A model generated the notes under the pieces. The model saw only the letters and a program-made list of their open reading frames with translations, had not been told where the DNA came from and searched no databases. From Stropharia rugosoannulata (Eukaryota > Basidiomycota > Agaricomycetes > Agaricales > Strophariaceae): a stretch of DNA of 64,000 nucleotides. Where the stretch lies: contig JANCIK010000012.1 in assembly GCA_028532985.1 (NCBI GenBank), positions 1,922,001 to 1,986,000 on the forward strand. The letters are read 5' to 3'. The first letter of the stretch is position 1, and each line of letters opens with the position of its first letter. The position numbers and the translations under genes were made by a program. Positions 1 through 10,436 of this stretch are shown here, piece after piece.

Positions 1-912
1 GTTCTTGATGCAATGACGTGCTCTATGGATATTTTGGCACTGCTGCCTTCCTTCATCCATGTTGTCTGAGATAATCCGGCACTTGCTGACAATGAGCGAT
101 TGTGGGAGATTAGTTATGCATCGCATTACTCATCGAAGTTACATACTTAGAAGATTGCCGCTGACTGAGCGTTAACTCGGCAACAACTTACAACTCAGAG
201 AAAACTCCGACGACAGTGCTTTCGCACGGTACTACTAGCACTAGTAACAGTACTAACGGCCTGAAGGTCAACTTCAGCTTTAACTTTTGAGAGCAAGCTG
301 GTACGGCACTCGGACTTTTTGGTCTCACCTAATATACCACCAATGATGTGAATTCTTGGTGAATTCATCCGGGTTAGAGTTGAACACTAGTAAATATAAA
401 CCTGATATAAGGGCAACATTGAACAGAAGATCTCCTAGTACTTACTTTGATAATCAACAACAATTGGCATATGGAACCGTAATTAAATTATGCTCCTCAT
501 ATGTATCTTTGAAAGGTACATAGTATCATTTGTTTCTGACATGACAGCGAACATGATATTGATTGCTCTTTTGAATTCACGGCCGCTTCTTCAGCGAAAA
601 ATATAACATTTATGCACACCTGTGACCCTTGACTATGATTTGAGTCTACTTGTTTGAATTAACATTGTAATTTTTTTTTGGTATAGATGCAGTGTCAGCC
701 TGTTACCAGAGTGATAATCAGAGTTGAAAGAATTGATTTGAACATCATGCAATTCAATAGGCGCCAAAATTGGCTCAAGCGCTCATTTTGGCTTAAACAA
801 AGCTGATACAAAGTATAGCCTTTGTATGGAATATAAACCTTACAACAATTCAACAATTCAGACCGTTATCTGCTCGTTCACCGTTCACCTTTGATTCTCT
901 GCACCTTCAGTT
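1..912. other. Intergenic, no gene seen
   Basis: No reading frame with convincing splice signals or family resemblance was found. The stretch is moderately AT-rich. A TATA-like run (atataaac) near 831 lies about 80 bp upstream of the small candidate gene at 913 and could be its promoter, but this is weak. Confidence 0.4.
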
Positions 913-1388
913 ATGCCGGTCACCAACACTTTGAATCAAACTACAGCTCACAGCATAAGCTCAATACTCCCCAGTACTCCTAGAGGCGCACTAGCACCCA
1001 CCATCTCTACTATATCTCTAGTACCACCAGTTCCTGGAAATTCTTCATCAGAAGGCTATAATTTCGGTCTCTGTTCTTGCAGGACTTGTTCTTGTGATTA
1101 CATTTATTCGCTGCGCTATATTCGTGCGCAGAGCAGCAAAGACAAAAGTGACAAATAGAGGTGTCCCTATTTATATTTTGTGCTGTGTCAACCACTCCAG
1201 CTGAAATCTACATAGACAGAATTCCTGCAGTTATTATCCAGCTGCCTTCACTGGCGCATTCAAACAGCATGTCCACAACGACGTCTATGGTTAATTCAAA
1301 TACGGATTTACAGATGTATCCTTTTCGCGTACAACCCGGTGATAATGGACATTCAAAGCTGGGAAATACTAGAAAGAAGAGTTATTGA
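913..1388 (+). CDS. Weak candidate: small single-pass membrane protein
   Basis: The first exon encodes a Ser/Thr/Pro-rich N-terminus starting MPVTNTLNQTTAHS. A later frame, entered after the acceptor at 1081-1082, encodes a hydrophobic stretch (LVLVITFIRCAIFV) followed by basic residues, like a transmembrane anchor. A further acceptor near 1199 leads to a polar tail ending in a TGA at 1386-1388. The intron before the hydrophobic exon must use a donor well upstream (possibly gtactc near 981), because the nearest GT would give an impossibly short intron of 16 nt. I do not recognise a family. The gene may be real, but the splice model is uncertain. Confidence 0.25.
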
Positions 1389-1766
1389 GATGAAATGTTG
1401 GATTATGGGCTTGTTAAGACTAGAAGTGATGTACTTTTGCCTCAAAAGAATTATAATATCATTGAGAGATAATGACCGTGTAGCGGAAGTAAATTTACCT
1501 ACAACTTGATACTCCGACAATACTGGCGCAGTGGATATTTTAGACTCATAACAGTGCAATACAGTCAATACAGGCACACTTAGTCATTTAGATAGCAAAA
1601 AGCTTCTTTGAAGTACGAATAGCTCTTACCAAGCACCCGCTGACTGTAATGAGCCTCGACACACGAGTACCAAAGTTTCTGTGGCATAAAAGCAGCTACT
1701 TCCGCTGCGATGTCTTTCAACAACATACACAACTTCTTCTCTGCTCACCCTCAGTACTAATCAACA

Positions 1767-3124
1767 ATGTCCACAAAAACAAATATTTTCTTAACTGGTG
1801 TTACTGGTGAGTCAATATTCTACACATCTCAGGTATGCTCAGCAAGTTTATGAATCTTGCAGGTTACATTGGCGGCTCCGTACTCGTTCGTCTCCTAGAA
1901 CACGAAGAGGCATCCAACTTTAGGTTCACCGCCTTAGTCCGTTCTGCAGAGAAGGCATCGAAGCTCAGACAACTTGGCGTTAATGCCGTGGTTGGATCAC
2001 TGCAAGATTTGTCCCTTTTAGAAGACTTGTCCGCTTCTGCGGACATTGTTATATCCTTGGTACGCCACATGCAAGCTCTGTAAGCCATCAGAGCCAAATA
2101 TTGACTCGTATCACTTAAGGCGGACTCCGACGATGTACCTTCTATCAAGGCAATATTAGCAGGCACCTTAAAATATCACAACAGCAGAGGGACAGTACCC
2201 ATACTTATACATACAGTGGGTACCCTTCAATACCTTAAGTAACATTTCTCGTATCTTACAAACCCCTTAGTCTGGAACAGGTGTTCTTACAGATGATGCA
2301 AACGGAAAGGACCTCCCAGAAACCCAGACATACGATGACCTTAACGCCGATCAGATAGCATCGCTGCCAGATAATCAACTTCACAGGCCTGTCGATCTGG
2401 AAATAGTCAGGGCTGATAAAGAGGGTATGTTCAAATTAAGTAGTCAAATATCTTTATGTTTGATGCGACGTGCATATTATAGGATATGTGCGAACATACA
2501 TCGTGTTACCGTCAGTTATCTATGGTGTTCCACGAGGAGTTTTAGTGGAGAGAGGGATACAGAACCCAAATTCTGTTTTGATCCCATCCCTTGTATCTGC
2601 AGCATTGGCTCGCGGACGAGGTGGTATGGTGGGCCCGGGAAAAAATACATGGCCTACCGTTGAGATCGACGAAGGTGAGTGACTAGAAAGCCTTGACAAC
2701 ATAGGTTTTTACTTTGAGTATCCATAGTCGGGGACTTCTACATTCTCCTTTTTAACTTGATTCGAAATGCACCGGACACCGTGGCTCATGGAAGAGAAGG
2801 ATATTACTTCCTTGAGAACGGGAGTTACGATTATTATCAACTCGGAAAAGCCATCTGTGCAGCGTTGATCCAGATTGGAAAAGGAACAGACCCAGAGCCT
2901 TCCACTTTCACAGATGAGGAGATTCAGAAGTATTTCGATGTTAGTGTGAATTATCTCCATATGTGTATAGGCGCTTATGTTGTTTTTCACAGGGGTCTCG
3001 ATTGTGGGGAACCAATTCCCGATGTGTTGCTAACCGCTCGCGTGCTATTGGTTGGAAGCCCGCCAAAACCACTGCCGATTTTTTCGCCGCTGTCTTGCCG
3101 GATGTTAAAAGACTGTTGCAATGA
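1767..3124 (+). CDS. NAD(P)-binding Rossmann-fold epimerase/NmrA-like protein
   Basis: The spliced product begins MSTKTNIFLTGVTGYIGGSV, a Rossmann nucleotide-binding loop of the TGxxGYIG type found in extended SDR enzymes. An early intron (1807-1862, gtgagt..cag) interrupts that loop. Later exons encode a long VLPSVIYGVPRG segment, a region ending AHGREGYYFLENG, and a C-terminus with GTNSRCVANRSRAIGWKP before a TGA at 3122-3124. This exon order and C-terminus match fungal cytoplasmic epimerase/dehydratase-like proteins such as the yeast YLL056C group, which presumably act as NAD(P)-dependent oxidoreductases on unknown substrates. The last intron (GAT|gttagt..ttcacag) restores the frame to the conserved C-terminus. 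At least five introns are inferred and all use GT-AG. No defect was seen, so the gene is probably intact. Confidence 0.8.
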
Positions 3125-3675
3125 GAATCTTGGAGACTGCTGAGCCTCCAGAACATGATTAGTCAACTGTTTCTGGTACCAGAGTTTAGAGTATAAGTCA
3201 GAAGTATCAGTAGGGAATACATGTTACCTAATAATAATAGAATCACTTCCTCGATGCTTGCACCGATTTCTATCTTGTTCGACTTGGTTTGCGATTGAAA
3301 AAAAAAACATTGCAGCAATTGTGCAGCAAACGGTCATCCGTTGAAGGTCAACCGAAAGTGATTCATTTCAGCCAAATTTAATCCCGAAAACCTCCACTTC
3401 TGATCATCTGTGCAGATTATTTTGCAATGACAAGTAGGCAATGGATGTAGTTAGGAGTACGGGCGAGGTCCGAGTTTGCCTTTTGTTTCCAATTAAACTT
3501 GCGTTGTCTTTGTGATTTCAAGTATGTTTGTGAAGCATTTGACAAATAACGACTGGCGATCTGATTGCGTGACGTCAGGGCTTTCTGTCCCAAACCGCGT
3601 TACGCAACCCGTTTACAGCTTGCACCTCGGAAAGCCTGAATCTGAATCGAATATCACTGTAATTATAATACACCA
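3125..3675. other. Intergenic between two + strand genes
   Basis: No coding signal was found. A homopolymer A run lies near 3298-3307. The last part presumably holds the promoter of the downstream hydrolase gene. Confidence 0.5.
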
Positions 3676-4872
3676 ATGGCTAGCAGCTCTGAAGCAAAAG
3701 GCCAGTCAGGAGGACGTTGGATTCCGCTGGAGAGCAACCCGGATGTGAGATTCTTTTCAGTTTCGGTCAGACGCCATGCCATGGTTCACGCTAATCTGGT
3801 GATTGATCCAAGGTGTTCAACTCGGTATGCCACAATCGCGTCCTCAGAAGAATGTGTTAAGCAGATCGTCTTCCAGTGGGCAAAGAAAGCAGGTTTATTG
3901 ACATCCAAGGCGCACTTCGTTGATATTTATGGGCTCGATGAGGAGGTGTGTGTCTCGAGGAGACGCCTTCGGTGGCTATTGACATCGCCGATTGCTATAC
4001 ACAGTTGTTGGCTATGGTGCCTAAGCCTGTCAAGGCAGTAGTCCTACTCTTTCCCATTGACAAGGAGAGTGAGGCGAGAAGACGCGGGGAGGACGAACTG
4101 ATCAAGAGTAACGGACTGCCCCCGGTCGACAACACGATCTTCTTCGTGAAACAAACAGTACGCTCGAAATCTGCTCTAATGCTTGTTTTAGTTTCTTAAA
4201 GTATGCCACAGATCGGAAACGCGTGCGGTACGATTGGCCTTATTCACGCACTCGCCAACGTATGCTTTCGTGTTTGCAGGCGTGATCACTACCAGACTGA
4301 CGCTTCTTAATAGTCCAATGTCCAGTTCACGCCCACTAGTGTCCTTCAGAAGTTCATCATGGAATGTGAAAGTGAGTAAAACCCTTCTGCATGCAAGCAT
4401 ACCTGACGCTATTTTTTTTTCTTTTTCAGATAAGACACCTGATGAGCGAGCCCAGGTGCTTGCCACAACACCTTTGTTTGCGGACATCCATGCAGAGACT
4501 GCCACGACGGGCCAGACCGCCGCGCCGTCCAATCTCGACACGGATCTACACTTCACGTGCTTCGTGCAAGCACCAGATGCAGACATCCGGAACGTCGCTC
4601 AGGGCGCGCCACTCAGTACGGTTACGGACAAGGAGGGAACAGGATCCCGCATCATTGAACTCGACGGACGCCGGGTAGGACCGATTGACCGCGGAGAGTG
4701 CAAAGATCTATTGACCGTGAGTAGTGAATTATATTTGTCGCAACTGTGCGCTTATTCACATCTATCCTTACAGGATGTGTCGCAACTTGTCAAGGCGCGA
4801 TATATGTCCGGGTCTTCAAGTGTTCTATTTAGTCTGATGGCGTTAACTGAGGGCGAGCATGATTCAACATGA
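3676..4872 (+). CDS. YUH1: Ubiquitin carboxyl-terminal hydrolase, UCH (peptidase C12) family
   Basis: This cysteine protease releases ubiquitin from small C-terminal adducts and precursors. The spliced protein starts MASSSEAKGQSGGRWIPLES. It carries the full UCH signature: the oxyanion glutamine and nucleophile cysteine in KQTIGNACGT, the catalytic histidine in LHFTCFVQ, and the aspartate in IIELDGRR. The end, VKARYMSGSSSVLFSLMAL, is typical of the family. Introns can be placed where conservation demands: 3745-3864, 3946-4004, one before the cysteine motif, one after ALAN, one ending at the 4429-4430 region, and one before the final exon. All are GT-AG. Length (about 245 residues) fits UCH-L3/Yuh1 enzymes. 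All active-site residues are present and no lesion was seen. Confidence 0.92.
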
Positions 4873-5050
4873 CCATAAATCATCGTATATTCATAGCATG
4901 ACAAAATAAATATCATAGTACTACGCACATGAGTCCCAAGTTGTAAACACTGAATGACCGATCCGCTTCTTGAGCAGGCTTGACCAAGAAAGACTGGCGT
5001 TAATCTGAAGAAGGTTGAGATCTTCATAGCGAGCAGCGCGTATCAAGGCC

Positions 5051-5111
5051 GACGGGTGACTAATCATTCCTTCCATTTTTTAGGAATGGAAAGAATGATC
5101 AGTGACCCGTC
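5051..5111. repeat. 27-bp imperfect inverted repeat (hairpin)
   Basis: Left arm 5051-5077 and right arm 5085-5111 match at 24 of 27 positions when one is reverse-complemented, with a 7-nt loop. It lies between the 3' end of the hydrolase gene and the 3' end of the convergent HAD gene. It could be a transcript-end structure or the remnant of a fold-back element. Confidence 0.8.
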
Positions 5112-5195
5112 AGCCTGAGTACAGGCTGGGTGGATTTCATCCGACATATCTCAAAGCCAATACTCCTATTCGTTGTTCGGCACAAGATGTTCATA

Positions 5196-7589
5196 TCAAG
5201 CCGCAGCGCTTGTTTTCCCTTTATCCTGCTTTGGCTGATTTAGAGGCACGATGCCGCTCTTTACGGGAATACCCAGAACCTCCAAGGCGTGACGTCCCCG
5301 AGTTACCCAATATTCGAGCACGGTCTTGTCTTCGTACCACAGGCCCGCAGACGCCTGAGCTTCGGTGGAGCCTGACTTGTGCCCAGCGGCAGCAGTTCCG
5401 CTTCGGGAGGGAACAGGAGCTGACAACGGGACACCTGTGGTTGCCTGCGCCACTTGAGCAGGAGTTGAAGAAGACGGGAGGGTAGCATTGCCCTCTTCTC
5501 CAGCTTCACCGTTCTGTGCATTGCCAGAGGAGAGAGACAGCCTACGCCGCTTCGTAGGATTTGCACCGTCCGCACTAGAGGCGGGCGACCCCCCACGACT
5601 CGGCGCAGCATGTTTCTCACCTGCGGAAACAGAAAGAACAGGGGGAAGCTCACCCGCATCGGAAGTGGGAGTTTTGAGGAGTCCCCCGGCATGCAACCAC
5701 CCAGCCACATTGTCCTCGTGCTTAAGGCAATCAAGAACGCCGACAACAGCCAGCAGTGTCTCGTCGTAGTGCATATCCCCATCGGCCTCTCCGGATACAG
5801 ACAAAGGTTCAGGTGGGGGCAAGCTCATGATCTCCGCCTTCTTTGCTCGCAGTTCTTCATAGGCCAACCGCTGTTTCTCTGCACGTGCTGCACGCATATT
5901 TTCTTTCTTTACAAGTCGTTTTGCCTTGCGCCGCTGGGCCCTGTCTAACACCACCTGTTCGTCTGTTGGTACGAGCTTGTCCTCCACAATAGACTTATCG
6001 GGGTCGACCATTGTCCCTTTGATCATGACAACTTCCCGGATAATGCGCGTCATTCCCGGAGGTGGTGGTGGGGTAGACGATGCATCCCGGGCACTTCCTG
6101 TAAGTTCACCAGCTTCGATCTCAGGGGTTGGGGTGCGCTCCTTCGGCAGAGCTGCTTCCCATTCTGCAACTTTCAGGTCTATGTTACGCAATGCTTGCAC
6201 ATATTCAGGGATTACCAAGTGGTTCCATGGTTGCAATCCGGCTTTGATAGGCGAGTCATCAACCAGGAGTGTAGTGGATGCAGAATGAATTGTTGCTGAG
6301 GCTGTTTTGGGAACAGGGAATCGTGATCTGACTGGTGATAATGCAGGCGACGAAGGATTGTTTAACAAACGAATGTTAGATGAAGATGAGATGTGCGAGG
6401 AACGTGTACTGATGGGAGAAGACGACGCGCGGGAAGGGTGCGTAAGGGGAGGGGATGAAGGTCTCTGTTTATCAGTAAGTTCTGACCAAGGTTTCTCCAG
6501 ATCTTTCAAAGTGACCGATTTCTTGTCTGCGGTGTGTTTTCGTTAAATATATGCAATCTGGAATTCATTAAAACACTCACGATAATCATCTGAGCTGAGT
6601 CCGAGGGTATCTCTTGCCCATACTGCCTTTAACTCATCTTTCCTGTCACCGAAGCAGTTTTCCACCATGTCCGCCACACTATGGGGCTGTGCAGAGCTCC
6701 ATACCATTGTGTCAAGCCATGACCTTGTTGATTCGTGCAAAACATAGGACACAAAAGCATCTAGATACGGCCTAGGGTGGACAGAACGTAGTCCACGTGG
6801 AGCCGTCGGGTCAGCATAAGGATCATGAGCAGGAAACGGACTACGCTTCTTATTGCCGCGACCTATCCAGGGCGCTGCTGGCGCTGTTGGTTGAGTACGT
6901 TTATGGGCAGAGCGCAAAAGTAAGGAGCCATTGAGATCCAATACTAGGAGCTTGCGCATGATGGAAGGGTCTTCCAAATACGACGAAGTCCTGCTAGCTA
7001 AGGATAAATATTCTGGTCTCGGGGAGGTGCGCTGTGGAATTGGTGGACGTGGGCGAGGCGAACGTTCTCGAGGTCGTTGGGGAGGCGGCGGACGGGTGTA
7101 TGAAGAAAATCCACGAGAATTTGCGGGTATGTCAGAGTCGCGATAGCCTGTGTAAGAGTCTCTATCATATCGATATTCGCTTTCCTTGGCAGGTATTTGG
7201 GGGCGCATATAGTCACTGTATCCGCCGTCCGATGGGTACCTCGACTCGTAGCTCGAGTAAGCGTTGCGTGAATAGTCTTGACGAGCATTGTAGCTATCAT
7301 AGTCATTGTAACGAGAGTTCTGTTGTGGGTAAGCATTCCAGTTGTCGCCGCCGTTGTATGGATAGTATTCATCGTATCCGCGGTCGTAATCCCTGTCCCA
7401 CCTGCTATATGTGGCTTCTTGCCCATATCCTGCATGACTTTGGGGTCCATACGAACTGTATCCTTGAGTGTTTGCGTCGTATTGACTAGCATGGTAGTCA
7501 TTATCGGCAGTACGACGGTTAAGCGCCTGTCCACTGCGATAATCCGAATAGCCTTGCTGGTATTCGTCGTGACGACGGCCTCGGCTCAT
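5196..7589 (-). CDS. FCP1-homology (NLI-interacting factor-like) HAD-family protein
   Basis: The first exon (start at 7589, MSRGRRHDEYQQGY) encodes a long Tyr/Asp/Ser/Gly/Arg-rich low-complexity N-terminus of about 200 residues, then a Pro/Arg stretch. After this comes the HAD core: motif I as LLVLDLNGSLLLR, motif II region MVWSSAQPHSVADM, and motif IV LLVDDSPIKAGLQPWNHL in exon 2. The intron joins DYR/H codons (donor GATTATC|gtgagt, acceptor ccgcag|ACAAG), giving HKKSVTLKDLEKPW. The C-terminal half is charged, with a basic RRKAKRLVKKENMRAARA helix and an NPTKRRRLS nuclear-localisation-like motif. Related fungal proteins are annotated as FCP1 domain proteins of unknown substrate. The second catalytic Asp of DxDx(T/V) is Asn here, so classical phosphatase chemistry is doubtful. 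An alternative start lies 13 codons upstream. Confidence 0.8.
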
Positions 7590-7950
7590 TGTGAAGCCAG
7601 AGAGAGACCTCCGGGGAAGTCTGCGCACAATATGAAGGCACAGAATCTTGTCTATGGGAAGTTATAAGGACTTGGGATCCGGAAGCAGAACAATTTGAGA
7701 ACAATGGAAGAAAGAAGAAAGGGGTAAGCGGTTTACCAAATTAAAATAACATTGAGGCACGTGATGATCATGAGACCGCCGGAAATCCTGGATTCAACCA
7801 AAATCCAAGTTGAAGCTCTCTAAATCTGGTCCCGGGGACTTCTGGAAGCAAAAAGGCTTTGACGCACTTCTAACATGCTTCTAAGCTTGAGACGGCTTTC
7901 ACTTAAGCTTTATCTATTTAATCTTAATACTGCTGCTCATTGCTAATTTG

Positions 7951-9418
7951 CTACTGGCAGACCGCACTTTCCTTTTGGGTAGTAGATACACGATTTACAG
8001 TTACGTCTGAAAACCTTCTATACCTAATGGAAGAGAATTCGCCATGTGGTGCGATTGTTGTACGATCACTGAGAGACTCGTTCCACAGAACAGTAGCATG
8101 ATTAGATACCACTGTCACTCTGCTGTTGATTAAAACCATCATAGATATTGAATATGCTTTCCCTAGTATGAAGGCAAAAACCTGATAGTATGCAGGGTGG
8201 CCTGGAAGAAAAGCCAAAATCATCAAGGAGATCGCTATTGTTGCTAAATGGATGCAGAAAAAAAGCAGAAGTAAGCATCAAAGATCAAGTTGTGTGTACT
8301 TTAGAGAACTAACCAGTTGCTGAGCCAGTCTCTATTGTGAGACGTATTATTCTAGATATGATGTTCTGAGTACGCCTGTGGATATTTTTATCTTGTTTTC
8401 TAAGCTAAAACACAACAAAGGTGAGTTAGACAACAGTTGGGTGGTGGACTGAGCACTGAACGGACATAATAAGTCATGATTCCTGCAATTGTTAAATCGC
8501 AAACAGCACTCCCGGCATCCCAAATCTAAATTAAAAGTACATAATGCATAACGAGGTATTCCTGATTTGAAAGGACTGATACTCGCCCCTGTTGCAATAA
8601 ATGATTTTTTGCTCAGGAATATTCGACTGTACAGTTTGGCCTCTTTCGTCCGTATTCCAATAGAAATGGCACCACACAGTTGAATTAGGGAGAACTAGAC
8701 GAGGTTGATTAATTCGCTTCGAGTCCTACAGTGCCCAAGCACGAAATTGACTCACTAGCATGATAACAAATGCAGCCAACTTCGATTGAGTAATGTGGTT
8801 AATTCTGTAACAGTACAGTCCTTGTGTCAAGCTTGCGACTAGTCCACACAATTTGTAGTGTACTATTAAAAAACTTGGTATACTGGAACGCTGGTCTCCA
8901 CTCACTTAGTCCTGTCATAATCGGTATTGAAAACCAGGCAGTATTGTCTTGATCTAGACCTTCCGGATTGAGAAAGCCAATTGCAAAGAAATGGAAAGAG
9001 TCGTAGGTAATGAGGACAGTTTGCACAGTTTCTAGGAGGACAGCGAGATATACTGCTGCTTTTAAAAACAATCGGTCCTTTGGAAAGGCGACGATATACA
9101 AGTCTTGAAATGGAATTTAGATTATATTATGGTTGTCATCAGCTTTGATATACTTACATCCTTGAAGTAGTAGGATGCCGTAGAGTACCCAGTTAGCGAA
9201 TATCCCGGATAGCTATGAAACGAAAGGTTTACAGTCCGTTGATTGAACATTTGACTGCAATCATTGACGTGTGACTCGAACTGACCAAAATTGCCCCACT
9301 ACAAAACAAACGGTGTGATTATTAATTCTGGGGAATGGTCATGAAGGGGAGTATATACTCACTCTTCAACGAGAATGTGTGGAACTTTAGGGATAGACAC
9401 TGACGGTTCCGTTTCCAT
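7951..9418 (-). CDS. Multi-pass membrane protein, DUF6534 family
   Basis: The spliced product shows the pattern of a large Agaricomycete family of about seven-helix membrane proteins. Segments in order are GIFANWVLYGILLLQ, YIVAFPKDRLFLKAAVYLAV with LLETVQTVLI, NTAWFSIPIMTGL, GLVASLTQGLYCYRI, FSLIQLCGAISIGIR, IWDAGSAVCDLTIAGIMTYY, then RIIRLTIETGSATAT and FILGKAYSISMMVLINSR. The last segments correspond to the DUF6534 domain. Function is unknown in this family. Exon 1 is 9363-9418. The next exon appears to be only 13 nt (9286-9298), read as a D-GAIL join, before the exon starting at 9212. The gene ends with a TAG at 7951-7953. No frameshift was seen, so it is probably functional. Confidence 0.8.
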
Positions 9419-10436
9419 CTCCGTGGGGAATAGTAGAGGCACAAAACAGTTGGTGGTCTATCCCTAGATAAGAGGGTCGTTATCCGTTAAAGTAAGACAT
9501 CCTTCTCACGTAAATGTATCAAAAAAGAAGCAGCTGTCCATCCAAAGACTGTCAAAAGTCCTGTGTCCTGGAACGTTCATAATTTTTATGTTGCCGAGCC
9601 CCTATCATGATCTAAAGCAATCGGACTTTATATTCTATTACTCGTGTACGTTTCGGCAATGTGCCGGAGCGGCGAACTGAATCCGTGCCGTTGACAGGTC
9701 ATGCCGGAGTTTAAACCCCCTTCATGTAATAAACTTGTTTGAAACTTGTGATGACCTGCAAAGAGTCGTTGTGGCAGAATTTGAGTGATTTGACAGCTGC
9801 GTATCTGTCTGCCATGTACATGGCATTCAAGAGTGCCAGATAATAGCAGGACCCAGTAGCATGGGTCATCTAGATCTCAGTGAATAAATGTGCCACACAG
9901 TGCATCTGGCAAGTATCTGCATTCGCGGAATGTGTGGAGAAATGTTGTATGCTTTATGTATATTGGACCTTGTCCCAGTCTTTTTAACCTGTAAGATACG
10001 ATGAATAACACCACAATATCTAGTCAACACCGATATACCGGTCTGACTAGAATGTCAAGGTGCTAATTTACACTGACAGATCGGACGTTATGTTACGGTA
10101 TTATTAGTGAACACTCTGGACAGACTAATTAGTAATACCAACCTGAATGTAGCCAAATTTTGAGCTGGATGGGTGCTATAGAGTGTGGTTTCTCCATGCT
10201 TTGGTTTGAAAGATGGCTTGAGTATTTTACTAGCGAATGAAGTACAAGAAAGAATACTTCTGTTGCTTGGACTTAGTTTGAATAATGACTCTGTCGAAGC
10301 TCAGTTGCAACGAGACTGGTTACATGTCTGTATACTCTAATTGTCTGAGATACTGAATACACGTTACAGTAACTAGTAATTTTTGGGAGACATATACAAC
10401 ATACATTTTATTTCTGCTTTTGCCTCTGCCAATTAT
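9419..10436. other. Intergenic, nothing recognised
   Basis: About 1 kb upstream of the DUF6534 gene and downstream of the S10 gene. No supported ORF, RNA gene or repeat was seen. Confidence 0.5.

Noticed and set aside
1064..1082. 16-nt intron in the small membrane protein candidate
   Set aside because: Far below workable intron length. A longer intron from an upstream donor is needed if the gene is real.
5303..5782. Second minus-strand frame overlapping the FCP1-like gene
   Set aside because: It is an out-of-frame shadow of the FCP1-like coding exon, with no motif of its own.
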